This document shows positions 1 to 9,059 of a stretch of DNA of 64,000 bases, in pieces. The position numbers and the translations under genes are program-made. The notes beneath the pieces are model-generated. The model made no database searches. It saw nothing but the letters and a program-made list of their open reading frames with translations, and was not told where the DNA came from. Numbering within the stretch: position 1 is the stretch's first letter; every line of letters starts with the position of its first letter. The stretch is from GCA-2746605 sp963710615 (lineage in GTDB: Bacteria > Bacteroidota > Ignavibacteria > Ignavibacteriales > Melioribacteraceae). Location: NCBI GenBank assembly GCA_963710615.1, contig CAVQBF010000008.1, positions 558,001 through 622,000 on the forward strand. Direction: 5' to 3'.

Positions 1-446
1 TCTTCCAGTTTTTTAAAGGTATTAATTATCAACTTACTTGTGGTAAATTGAAAATTTGTTAATTGCTGGGTAAGGCTTGAATGCATATCATAAATTAACT
101 TATACTTAAAAATTGGCTTAAGAAAATATGCCATAAAAACAGCTTCTTCATGAGCATGTACAACATCATATTTATTTTTAATAAGAAGCCAAAACATCTT
201 TGTGAATATGAAAATATCTAAAAATAATTTTAAAGGGGATGGACCAATTTTTACATTACCCAAGAATTTAAATCTAGGAATTCTTATAAAGTTCACATTT
301 GGAATATCAACTTCTTCACCTTCACCATAAGTTAGAAAATCCATTTTTACGCCGAGTTCAGAGCTTATCATAGTTCTATAATATACACTAAACGGTGTGC
401 CTCTTGGAGAGAAGAAAGGTTGTGGAGCGATTACTAGAGTTTTCAT
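1..446 (-). CDS. Glycosyltransferase family 4, N-terminal part (cut by window edge)
   Basis: The reverse strand reads from an ATG at 446 without a stop to the window edge, giving about 148 residues. The start MKTLVIAPQPFFSPRGTPFS and the later segments DVVHAHEEA and KLIYDMHSS are typical of the donor-independent N-terminal Rossmann half of GT-B family 4 glycosyltransferases. The C-terminal nucleotide-sugar-binding half lies outside the window, so donor and acceptor cannot be judged. It is the last visible gene of a leftward polysaccharide block and starts 2 bases after the preceding broken gene ends, so the two are probably co-transcribed. The fold call is firm; the specific sugar is unknown. 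Confidence 0.8.
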   Translation of the reverse strand, partial: MKTLVIAPQPFFSPRGTPFSVYYRTMISSELGVKMDFLTYGEGEEVDIPNVNFIRIPRFKFLGNVKIGPSPLKLFLDIFIFTKMFWLLIKNKYDVVHAHEEAVFMAYFLKPIFKYKLIYDMHSSLTQQLTNFQFTTSKLIINTFKKLE

Positions 447-447
447 A

Positions 448-1273
448 TTATTTTCTATTTCTTTTTACAATCTGCATTGAAGCTTGATTCCTTAAAAAAT
501 TGAATAACGATTCTAGCCTACCGTAAGTTGCAAATTGTTCTTTAGTAGAAGAAATTTTTTCATATAAACTATCGAAAGGTTTTTCAATATCTAAAATTCC
601 ATCTAAAATAAAACCAAAACTACCTGGTTTATTAACACCATTATCAAATGGCAATGGATCACTGCCTGGAATATTGAGTATTTCTTTTTTCGATGCTGAC
701 CTTAAAAATTTTAGGTTTATTCCAGAAAAAAGGACGATTTCCATTATCTCCCAAATAGATAGGAAATTTATTATTCTGTACTAAATTTTCAACAATTTTT
801 TTTCTATTACCAAACCATTTACCAACTCCCCAAGGGATTACTGGGATTGAATTTTTATCTATAACAAATTGAATCGCTTCATCAATTGGCTTTCCATCTT
901 CCTGATCCTCAATAAGGCCAAGACCTAAAACTTCTAGTTTTTCCTTCGTTACAATTTGTCTGCCCGCAATTAGGAAAAGTTGATAATTATTCTCGTCAGT
1001 AAGACACAGTGTATTTTTATTTAGGGTCAAGCTGATTTCCCACGAACCAATTTTCTCTTTTTTCTGACACTTTTGTTTTAATTTTTTAAAAAAATCTACT
1101 TTATGAGATTCTGTTAAACAAAGCACTGATTGGGATGAATTAACTCCTAATTTTTGAGATTGACTTAAAAAATTGGATTTAGCGGAATTGAAAAAAGTAA
1201 CTAAATCAAAAGATCCATGTATATGAATATGAGCGTCAATTAAAAAAAACTTGGGGGCAATTAATTGGTTCAT
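448..1273 (-). pseudogene. PHP/amidohydrolase-like metal-dependent hydrolase, frameshifted
   Basis: Two overlapping reading frames together make one protein of about 275 residues. The first part (from the ATG at 1273) carries an N-terminal DAHIHIHGSF metal-binding-type motif, then VIPWGVGKW and YLGDNGNRPFF. It runs out of frame near 700-712. The second frame continues with KFLRSASKKEILNIPGSDPL and PFDNGVN. Removing one base from the A/T-rich run near 700-712 joins them as NKPKFLRSASKK. HxH near the N-terminus and the later Asp/Asn-rich strands suggest a PHP or amidohydrolase-type barrel, but I cannot name a substrate. It sits between glycosyltransferases in the polysaccharide block. The break may be a sequencing error rather than decay. 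Confidence 0.6.
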
Positions 1274-1357
1274 AGAATTAAATTATTGTAAGAATAAGGG
1301 TTGGATTACGAGTAACAAATCTAAAAATAATTAAATGAAAGTTATCAAAATATACAT

Positions 1358-2533
1358 TTATAAAGGCTTTTCAATAATACTCAAATATCGTTCTTTCATA
1401 ACATCCGATGATATTTTCAAATAACTATTGTATGCTTTTTTAACTCTAATTTTTCTTTCTTCTGGATTTTCACATAAAAATACTATTTTTTCAGCTAACT
1501 CTTCAGCATTATTCGGTTTTACATAGAAGATACTATCTTCTGGGAATATTAACTGGGCTGGCCTCAAACGCGAAGTTACAACTGGTATACCAGATAGAAC
1601 ATATTCAAATAATTTTGTTGAAAATGCTAATTGCATAAAAAAATCATCCTTATATGGCACTATACCTATATCTGCATTTTTTATAAGTTTATAGATATTT
1701 TCAAGACTTTCTCGATTGTTTAAAATCACTGAATTTTCTAACCCATATTTTTTTATTTTTTTTTGGAGAAATTTTTTATACTCTTCATCATAGAAACCAT
1801 AAATGTTAAATTTGGAGTTTGGAATATTGCTAATAACTTTACTCCAAGCTTCAATAGCAATCGCGATACCAAACCTTTCAGCAATTGAACCATGATAAAT
1901 AATATTCAATCCCGATTTTATTTTTTCAAATTTTCTTTCATTATCAAAATGAAATGTTGAATTGTCTGCCGAATTATAAATTATTGTTATTTTATCCTCC
2001 GGAATATTTCTTTCCAATAATTTTTCCTTAAATCCAGGACTGGCAACAATTATTTTATCTGCAAATCGACATGATATATTTGAAAGAATTATTATTATTT
2101 TTCTTAAAATATTCCAATTACCGTTTTTCCACTTTGAATCAAAAAGCTCTACCGATGTATCTCGTACATCAAGTATAAGTTTTGTGCCGAAAAGTTTTTG
2201 AAAAAAGGCAATAAAAACCATTAATTCTGGCAAAGTATGAACAATAATAATGTCAAATTTCTTTAAAAAGCTAAGTTTTTGCAATTTAACAAAAGCTGGA
2301 ACGATAAATTTTATAGTATTCCAAATATATTTTAGTAAACTGTCTTTATCTCCTAAATTAGAAACTCCATGTATTGTTACTTTTTCATTAAATTTAATAT
2401 CTTTCTCATTTTCTAGATAACAGATTACATTAACATCGAAATCATTCTCTACTAAAATTGTTACTTGCTGCTGAAGTCGAGTATCATTATCAAAAATAAA
2501 TTTAGATATTAAACAAGCCTTTTTATTTTTCAT
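1358..2533 (-). CDS. Glycosyltransferase family 4
   Basis: The 391-residue protein has GT-B architecture. The N-terminal half contains FDIIIVHTLPELM and KLILDVRDTS. The C-terminal half carries NIIYHGSIAERFGI and the donor-binding region STKLFEYVLSGIPVVTS, where the Glu before the loop matches the conserved retaining GT4 Glu. No signal peptide is seen, so it probably acts at the cytoplasmic membrane face on a lipid-linked acceptor. It starts 30 bases after the neighbouring GT4 ends, in the same leftward run. The family call is secure; the sugar is not known. Confidence 0.85.
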   Translation of the reverse strand: MKNKKACLISKFIFDNDTRLQQQVTILVENDFDVNVICYLENEKDIKFNEKVTIHGVSNLGDKDSLLKYIWNTIKFIVPAFVKLQKLSFLKKFDIIIVHTLPELMVFIAFFQKLFGTKLILDVRDTSVELFDSKWKNGNWNILRKIIIILSNISCRFADKIIVASPGFKEKLLERNIPEDKITIIYNSADNSTFHFDNERKFEKIKSGLNIIYHGSIAERFGIAIAIEAWSKVISNIPNSKFNIYGFYDEEYKKFLQKKIKKYGLENSVILNNRESLENIYKLIKNADIGIVPYKDDFFMQLAFSTKLFEYVLSGIPVVTSRLRPAQLIFPEDSIFYVKPNNAEELAEKIVFLCENPEERKIRVKKAYNSYLKISSDVMKERYLSIIEKPL

Positions 2534-2563
2534 AGTCTGTTGACTGAATATAATTTTTATTGC

Positions 2564-3700
2564 CTATTCTGCTTCAAATGATTTAAATATTTCCCTGTAT
2601 TTTTTTTCATTTTCAAACCATTCAAATTTATTATTTATTCTTAAGATTGATTTTTTTTTGTCTAAGTAAGACTCTGAATCTTTTTTAAAATCCACAATAT
2701 TATTCAAATCTTCAATATTTTTTATAAAATATCCAATATTATAATTATTTATTAATTCTTCAGATTCGCCGGGAACATTCGTAATTAGTGGTATGTCATG
2801 CGAAAGAGCTAAATAAAGAGTATTAGGAGCTGTGTATTCAAAATATTTACGTTTATCATTTAAGTAATAGATAATCAAGTCAATATCCATTAAGTATTGC
2901 CTAATATTTTTTTGCCATCCTAAGTAATAGACTCTATCATTTTTTACTGCAATATCTGCAATTGTCTTATCATGTTTACCTACGCCGGCAATAAAAAAAT
3001 GAACATTTTCAAGGTCTATTAACTTATCGATAATTTTATTAATTGGTCGTTCATCAAAATTAATTACGCCAAAGTAACTTAATAATACATGATCATTCGG
3101 AATGTTATACATTTCTCTCAGACTTACATTCTCACCTTTATACGGGTCATACCAATTACCAATAATCTGTATTTCATTTTTAGTATAATAATCTGAATAG
3201 AATTCTTGTCTTTTTTTATTAACAACAATTAACTGATCAATATGTTTAAGTAACCTTTTTTCTATCAAAAAAATAAATTCCCTAAGAAAAGATGGATATT
3301 TTTCCCATTCCATTAAATGGTAAATTTCATGAGCATCGTAAATCAAGGGTGCTTTATATTTTTTCTTAAAATATAAAGCTAAAGGTAACATTAGCAAATC
3401 ATGAGCATAAATAAAATTGTAGTTCAGATGATTTTTTTTAACTTTATAAATAGAAGCTTTCATAAACTGTAAAAGATCAAAAATTTTTCTTAACCCTTTT
3501 TGTTTTTCTGAGAGAACTCTTATTCTTTTAATAGAAAAATCATCATAATCTTCTTCTTCTTTAAGCAAGCCCTCTTGATCCCAACAGTACAAATTAATAC
3601 TAAAACCTAATTTAATTATTGAATTTATCTCCTTCTGTACCCGTAAATCAGGATTATAGGCATTATCAAGAAGCATTAATATATTAGGTTTGTTGCTCAT
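2564..3700 (-). CDS. Glycosyltransferase family 4
   Basis: The 378-residue protein begins MSNKPNILMLLDNAYNPDLR, as in GT4 acceptor domains. It contains FIYAHDLLMLPLALYFKKKY and PLIYDAHEIYHLMEWEKYPS, the latter matching the conserved DAHE segment of many polysaccharide GT4 enzymes. The C-terminal half has YLGWQKNIRQYLMDIDLIIY and PLITNVPGESEELI. Only 4 bases separate it from the upstream GT4, which points to one transcript. It would add one sugar to the growing repeat unit in the cytoplasm. Donor and linkage cannot be read from the sequence. Confidence 0.85.
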   Translation of the reverse strand: MSNKPNILMLLDNAYNPDLRVQKEINSIIKLGFSINLYCWDQEGLLKEEEDYDDFSIKRIRVLSEKQKGLRKIFDLLQFMKASIYKVKKNHLNYNFIYAHDLLMLPLALYFKKKYKAPLIYDAHEIYHLMEWEKYPSFLREFIFLIEKRLLKHIDQLIVVNKKRQEFYSDYYTKNEIQIIGNWYDPYKGENVSLREMYNIPNDHVLLSYFGVINFDERPINKIIDKLIDLENVHFFIAGVGKHDKTIADIAVKNDRVYYLGWQKNIRQYLMDIDLIIYYLNDKRKYFEYTAPNTLYLALSHDIPLITNVPGESEELINNYNIGYFIKNIEDLNNIVDFKKDSESYLDKKKSILRINNKFEWFENEKKYREIFKSFEAE

Positions 3701-3704
3701 TTGG

Positions 3705-4937
3705 TTAATTTTCCAATATGCTATTGTAAAGTTCTCTATATTTAATTAATACATTATCTGATGATAAATGTGAAATACTACTCCTAATTTTTTCTCTTTG
3801 CCAATTCTCTTTTAAACCTAATAATAATCTTTCAGAGAGATCAATCGAAGAATTGGGGTTAACTAAATAACCATTCACACCCTCAATAACTATAGACGGT
3901 ATTCCGCCAACTTTAGAAGCGACAACTGGGGTGCCACAAAACATTGCTTCAACTATTACATTTGGCAGCCCTTCACTTTTACTTGGTAAACATAAAATGT
4001 CTGAAGCATTATAATATGCGATTATCTTCTCACTATTTAATACGCCAACAAATTGAACCTTGTTTTGTATGTTCAATTCTTCTACCAATCTTTTAAGAAT
4101 TCCTTCTTCTGATCCAGAGCCCGCAATAATAAGATTAGCATTGGAAAGTTGCTGGCTAATTTTAAAGAAAGCTTCGATCAAAATATCTACATTTTTGACT
4201 GGGACTAAACCACCTGCAAATAAAATATATTTTTTACTATTTTCTAAGCCAAGTAAATTTCTAATTTGTGCACGATCTTTAATAACAAACTTATCTGTCT
4301 CGTAAATATTATCAATTAAGATTTTATTATTGTTTCCAATATTTATATCTAAACTCTTACAATGCTCGAATAAATCATCAGTCACTGCCGCAACTTTATT
4401 CGCATCAAGCAATAATTTTTTTGCAAATTTCCAAAATGTAGTTCCTTTTTCCAACCTTTTTACATCACTACCCATTAGGGATATCAAATAAGGCACATTA
4501 TATTTTTTAGAAATAATCCTCGCCAAAGTTCCAGCAGGAAATATCCAATTAGCATGAATAATTGTTTTTGGGTCAATAAGATTATTAATTATTTTTTTTG
4601 CTTGAAAATATGCGAACCACCCTTCTACATGATGAAACTTACCTCTAGGCAATCTAAAATATCTTAGATAGAATATTTGTAGATTTTCGAATTCGGCAAA
4701 TTGTAAACCATTATTAGAATAATTTAACTTCCAGTTTTGATAAATCTTTTTTCTATCCTTCCAATACTTCATCATTTCTATAATTGGAGGTGCTGCCGGA
4801 TATAGACTTAAAACAGTAATATTATAATGTTTTGATAACTCCTTTACTGTTCTGTATAAATAGATACCTTTAGTATCATTTTCATCACTTGGAAATTCTG
4901 GAGTGAGCCAAATGATTTTTGCTTTATTTTTATTCAA
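3705..4937 (-). CDS. Glycosyltransferase family 4, TuaC-like
   Basis: The 410-residue protein has a clear GT4 layout. It starts with IIWLTPEFPSDENDTKGIYL and contains YLISLMGSDVKRLEKG near the domain boundary. The donor site segment is SKSEGLPNVIVEAMFCGTPV followed by VASKVGGIPSIV, with the canonical E-x7-E spacing. The closest general resemblance is to TuaC/Cap-type glycosyltransferases. It follows the broken ligase gene after a short gap and precedes another GT4 by 4 bases. The substrate is undetermined. Confidence 0.87.
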   Translation of the reverse strand: MNKNKAKIIWLTPEFPSDENDTKGIYLYRTVKELSKHYNITVLSLYPAAPPIIEMMKYWKDRKKIYQNWKLNYSNNGLQFAEFENLQIFYLRYFRLPRGKFHHVEGWFAYFQAKKIINNLIDPKTIIHANWIFPAGTLARIISKKYNVPYLISLMGSDVKRLEKGTTFWKFAKKLLLDANKVAAVTDDLFEHCKSLDINIGNNNKILIDNIYETDKFVIKDRAQIRNLLGLENSKKYILFAGGLVPVKNVDILIEAFFKISQQLSNANLIIAGSGSEEGILKRLVEELNIQNKVQFVGVLNSEKIIAYYNASDILCLPSKSEGLPNVIVEAMFCGTPVVASKVGGIPSIVIEGVNGYLVNPNSSIDLSERLLLGLKENWQREKIRSSISHLSSDNVLIKYRELYNSILEN

Positions 4938-5010
4938 GGGTAAGAGATTATTATGTGTTTAGTCTGACAAATTATAGTAGTATTGATTAAATCCATTTTA
5001 CTAAGTTTCT

Positions 5011-6361
5011 TCAATGTCGTTGTAGCCAAGATTTAGATTGGACTAAAAGCCCCCCAAATGCCAAATACATAAATCTACTTGTTAACTCAGAGTTTTGACC
5101 AAATGAGTAAATTGCAACCATAAGAATAAGATAAAGTACTGGCATTTTTATTGGAATTTGTGAATGAAACTTTAGCATATTTTAAACTTAAACTAGCTAA
5201 TATTATTAAATAAAGAATTAGTCCAAAATATCCCCTTTCAAACATTATTATTAAGTAGCCATTATGTGTTGCCAATTGATATCGAACGTTTCCTGAAGTA
5301 CGATAAACTTTTTCTGAAATTTTTGAGTATCCTCCTGGACCTAAACCCAAGAATTTGAGTAGACATATCTTTATTAAAAAATTTATCTAGATCTTTAGCC
5401 CATTTTTCAGAACGGAATTTTACACTACCTCCTAGTCTTTCACCGGTATATGGATTAAAACCGGCTTCTTCAGCTACCAAAAGCTTCAAGCGGTTCTTCT
5501 AAAGTCTATAATAAAATTTTCCGGAAAAATGTTTGTAATTCTTTAGATAAAATCCCGAATTCATAAATCATAAAAAGTCCAACAATTAAAGAAATAATGC
5601 GAATCCTGATAAAAATGATTATTCTGAAATCTAGTGCGTAAATCTTTTTCAACAAAATTCAATAGTATAAAAATTAGAAATATTGCTAGACAAGTACTTC
5701 GGGAAGTTGATAAAAGGATTCCCGCGGATAAAATCAATCGCAACTAGTACAAGAACAAACCGATTAAACTTATATGCCTCCCAAAGTATAAACATAAACT
5801 AAAGCAGACACCTGCTAAAAAGCCAGGATAATTATGATTAAGAATTACTTGATTCCCGCTTAATAAATCTAGTATACTGACAATATCAAGATCTCTAAAA
5901 AAAGTGAAGGTAAAAAAAATATCAAAAGAACTTAAAATTCCAGCCGATAATATTCCAAATAAGAAAGCCATTCTTCCTTGCTCATTACTTAATGTAATAA
6001 AACCTAATATTAAAACGACAATTGAAAGAATGATTTCTTTTAAAGTACCAAAAATCTTTCCGCTGGTAGCAATAGGTACTAATAATTCTGCAAATAAAAA
6101 TATCAATATTAACCAAAAAAACATATTTAAGAACAACTTATTAAAGACTAGTTCAAGATTATCTTTATCAAATAAGCAAAGTCTTAAAAATAAAATTAGA
6201 ATTAAGATACCTCTTACATCTATAGGAAGTGGCGTTTCAATATTAAAAACATAAAAAGTTAAAAAAACAAGAATTGCTACAATATAGTATGGTCGCTCAA
6301 CTATTAAGAAAAGAGTAGCTAACGATACTAAGCTAATCATTATATATAATAAAATTTCCAC
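5011..6361 (-). pseudogene. O-antigen ligase/polymerase-like membrane protein, several frame breaks
   Basis: From the ATG at 6361 about 205 residues read cleanly as a hydrophobic multi-pass protein. The rest is split between frames. In order these give ILLSTSRSTCLAIFLIFILL, then EAGFNPYTGERLGGS, then GLGPGGYSKISEKVY, ATHNGYLIIMFERGYFGLIL and finally MPVLYLILMVAIYSFGQNSE, ending in QRH-stop at 5011. The R in the STSRS loop and the HNGYL segment of the large periplasmic loop are hallmarks of the Wzy/WaaL family. At least five single-base shifts are needed to join the pieces, yet conserved motifs survive. It would be the polymerase or ligase of the locus if intact. Decay and local sequence error are both possible. 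Confidence 0.75.
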
Positions 6362-6391
6362 TTATTTATCTGTTTTAATTTGATGTTTATT

Positions 6392-7603
6392 TTATTCTAT
6401 GCCATGAATATTATTTACTTGATAATATTCTTGAATTCTGGTTGTCGTAGTTTTAATTGAGAATTTTGATTTTATTTTTGATCTGGCACCTAAAGAGATC
6501 TTTTTTCTTAAAGTAGATTGAGTTATTAACATTTCAAGAACTTTAATTAATTCAACAACATCATTTGGAGGGATTAAAACTCCATCTTCTCTATCATTTA
6601 TAATTTCTAATGGACCTCCAATTTTTGTCGCAATTACAGGCAAGCCACAAGACATTGCTTCAATTATAACTCTACCAAAAGGTTCTGGTTCAATTGAAGT
6701 ATGAACAAAAATATCTGCCTTTTGTAAATATTCATTAGTGTTACTGACAGGCCCGATAATTTTCACTTCATCAGATATTTCAAACGAAGCGATTTGGGAT
6801 TCAAGATTACCTCTCTCAGATCCATCTCCAATCAACCAAAATTCCAAATTCCCATATTTTTCTAACAATGCTGCAGCTGCTTTAATGAAAATCTCCTGCC
6901 CTTTCCATTTTTCAAAACGACCAATAGAAACTATTAATAATTTATCATTACCTATGTTCTTCAACGGTTTGAAACTATCGGTATCAACGCCATTAGAAAT
7001 TACTATACATTTCTTTTCTTGAATTCCTTTCTCAGTATATTCTCTTTTAACAAAATCAGATATGCAAATTATTTTCTCAACAAATCTTGAAATGAATATA
7101 TCAATTTTTAAAAGGTTTGATAGACCTCTATTATGCACAATGATAGGAATTCTTGATAAAATACCCGCTATAACTGCTCCTCTGCTGGCTGATAAATTAA
7201 AATTTGTATGAAGAATATCTATTTTATATTGGTGAATCAGTTTAATTACAAATATTATTTCTGGAATTGCTTTCCAGATAGCTTTAATTTCTCTTCCAAA
7301 CCGAATTTTTAAATAATTGATAAATCCTATTTTATCTTTATTAGAAAAAGTATCGCTATTTGCTGATTCTTTCTTTTTAATTTTATTCTTTTTTACTTTT
7401 GGAACACTCTTAATAAGAATTTGAATCCCTAAATTTTTCAATTTCTCTGAATGAAAGCTTCCTTGAGTAAAAATTACGATAGGCTCGAATAGAGAACGAT
7501 CTAAATTAATTAAATGGTTATAAAGGCTATTATCTGAACCACCGGTTGGAATGCCCAACATGTAATGGAATAAAATTCGTTTTGGATTTATAGTATTTTT
7601 CAA
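6392..7603 (-). CDS. Glycosyltransferase family 4
   Basis: This 403-residue GT4 enzyme opens with RILFHYMLGIPTGGSDNSLY, a glycine-rich acceptor loop. It contains YKIDILHTNFNLSASRGAVI and ISRIPIIVHNRG-like segments in the N-terminal domain. The donor domain has VSIGRFEKWKGQEIFIKAAA and PEPFGRVIIEAMSCGLPVIA, the classic E-x7-E region. A Lys-rich insertion (around residues 72-86) sits between the domains' first strands. It lies between the epimerase and the ligase gene in the leftward run. Retaining glycosyltransferase activity is well supported; the sugar is unknown. Confidence 0.88.
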   Translation of the reverse strand: MKNTINPKRILFHYMLGIPTGGSDNSLYNHLINLDRSLFEPIVIFTQGSFHSEKLKNLGIQILIKSVPKVKKNKIKKKESANSDTFSNKDKIGFINYLKIRFGREIKAIWKAIPEIIFVIKLIHQYKIDILHTNFNLSASRGAVIAGILSRIPIIVHNRGLSNLLKIDIFISRFVEKIICISDFVKREYTEKGIQEKKCIVISNGVDTDSFKPLKNIGNDKLLIVSIGRFEKWKGQEIFIKAAAALLEKYGNLEFWLIGDGSERGNLESQIASFEISDEVKIIGPVSNTNEYLQKADIFVHTSIEPEPFGRVIIEAMSCGLPVIATKIGGPLEIINDREDGVLIPPNDVVELIKVLEMLITQSTLRKKISLGARSKIKSKFSIKTTTTRIQEYYQVNNIHGIE

Positions 7604-7639
7604 AAATTATATTGATTGAATTATGAATACATGTGATTT

Positions 7640-8647
7640 TTATTTTTTATAGAATTCTATGTACCAACGTACAAATTGCTTTAATCCTTCCTCAATACTT
7701 GTTGAGGGTTGAAAACCGGTAGAGTGGTTCAATGAGCTTATATCTGCATATGTTGAATAAACATCACCCTCTTGCATTGGCACATATTCTTTAATGGCTT
7801 CTTTTCCGATACATTTTTCTAAAACGTTTATAAAATCCAGCAATTTAATGGGTTTATTATTACCAATATTAAAAATTTCATAAGGAGCAAAACTTGTGGC
7901 TGGATTTGCTTTTAATCTATCCCACTCGGAGTTTTCTTGTGGAGGTTTATTAATCAACTTAACAATTCCATCAATAATATCATCGATATAGGTGAAATCT
8001 CGTTCAAGATTGCCATTGTTAAAGATTTTAATTGGTTTATTTTCGAATATATTTTTAGTAAATGAAAAATAAGCCATATCCGGTCTTCCCCATGGACCAT
8101 AGACTGTAAAGAATCTTAACCCAGTTGTTGGGATTTTATAGAGACTTGAATAGGTATGGGCCATTAACTCATTACTCTTTTTAGTAGCGGCATAAAGTGA
8201 TACCGGATGGTCTACATTATCTTCTTCAGAAAATGGCTGTTTTACGTTAGAACCATAAACCGAACTTGACGAGGCATATATCAAATGTTTAACCGGAAAA
8301 TTTCTACATGCTTCAAGAATGTTAATGAATCCAACAATATTACTATCAATATATGTATAAGGATTTTCAATTGAATATCTGACCCCCGCTTGTGCTGCCA
8401 AATGGATTACATAATCGAATTTTTCCTTTTCGAATAGGTTGAATATTTTGTTTCTCTCTGTTAAATCAATCTTTTCAAAAACAAATTTCTTCTTTTTCAA
8501 GTTTTTTAATCTTGCATTCTTCAAATTAACATCATAATAATTATTTAAGTTATCTAATCCTATAATACTATAGTCAATACCACAAAGTATTTGAGAAATA
8601 TGATAACCAACAAAACCTGCCGCACCTGTTACTAATACTTTTAACAT
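7640..8647 (-). CDS. UDP-glucuronate 4-epimerase-like NAD-dependent epimerase
   Basis: The 335-residue protein is an extended short-chain dehydrogenase. The Rossmann motif TGAAGFVGYH is near residues 7-16. LDNLNNYYDVNLKNARL is characteristic of UDP-glucuronate/galacturonate epimerases. ASSSSVYGS supplies the catalytic Ser, and YAATKKSNE supplies the Tyr-x3-Lys pair. RFFTVYGPWGRPDMA and the length also match the family. It would convert UDP-glucuronate to UDP-galacturonate in the cytoplasm, suggesting a uronic acid in the polymer. It is the first gene of the leftward block, next to a 412-base divergent gap. No UDP-glucose dehydrogenase is visible in the window. Confidence 0.88.
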   Translation of the reverse strand: MLKVLVTGAAGFVGYHISQILCGIDYSIIGLDNLNNYYDVNLKNARLKNLKKKKFVFEKIDLTERNKIFNLFEKEKFDYVIHLAAQAGVRYSIENPYTYIDSNIVGFINILEACRNFPVKHLIYASSSSVYGSNVKQPFSEEDNVDHPVSLYAATKKSNELMAHTYSSLYKIPTTGLRFFTVYGPWGRPDMAYFSFTKNIFENKPIKIFNNGNLERDFTYIDDIIDGIVKLINKPPQENSEWDRLKANPATSFAPYEIFNIGNNKPIKLLDFINVLEKCIGKEAIKEYVPMQEGDVYSTYADISSLNHSTGFQPSTSIEEGLKQFVRWYIEFYKK

Positions 8648-9059
8648 TATTAAACTACTCTTTAATTATGATATAAAGCTTCGCCATAATATCCACATTT
8701 AAATAGACTTTATTTACTAACCCAAATTTCCTAGAATTAGAAATAGTTATAAATTGCGAATAATTTCAAATAATTATTTTAAGTGTATCAAATTATAAAA
8801 AAGTCTGTATTAATTTGGAATAACTTACTAAAAATTGATTCATAATAGAACTATCGTATCAAATTGAAATATTTTGAGAATAGAAAAAGAAAATGAAATA
8901 ATTAAATTAAATATGATTCTTTGTAAAATTTTATCAAAGTATTTCGACAGTACCAATTTATGGTAATAAATTATATCTATATTATTTTCTCAAATTAATA
9001 AGCAAATTAATTTATGCATTCTTGCCTATTTTTATATTATTAAATCCTAAGGATCAGTG
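8648..9059. other. Divergent intergenic region
   Basis: This very AT-rich gap separates the leftward epimerase operon from the rightward acyltransferase gene, so it should hold both promoters. I see no open frame of note, no strong hairpin and no recognisable operator. AGGA at 9050-9053 lies about 6 bases before the ATG at 9060 and is a plausible ribosome binding site. Confidence 0.5.

Noticed and set aside
5904..6254. Forward open frame of 116 codons opposite the ligase gene
   Set aside because: It is Lys/Ile/Asn-rich antisense of a clear membrane protein with conserved family features; no independent support.
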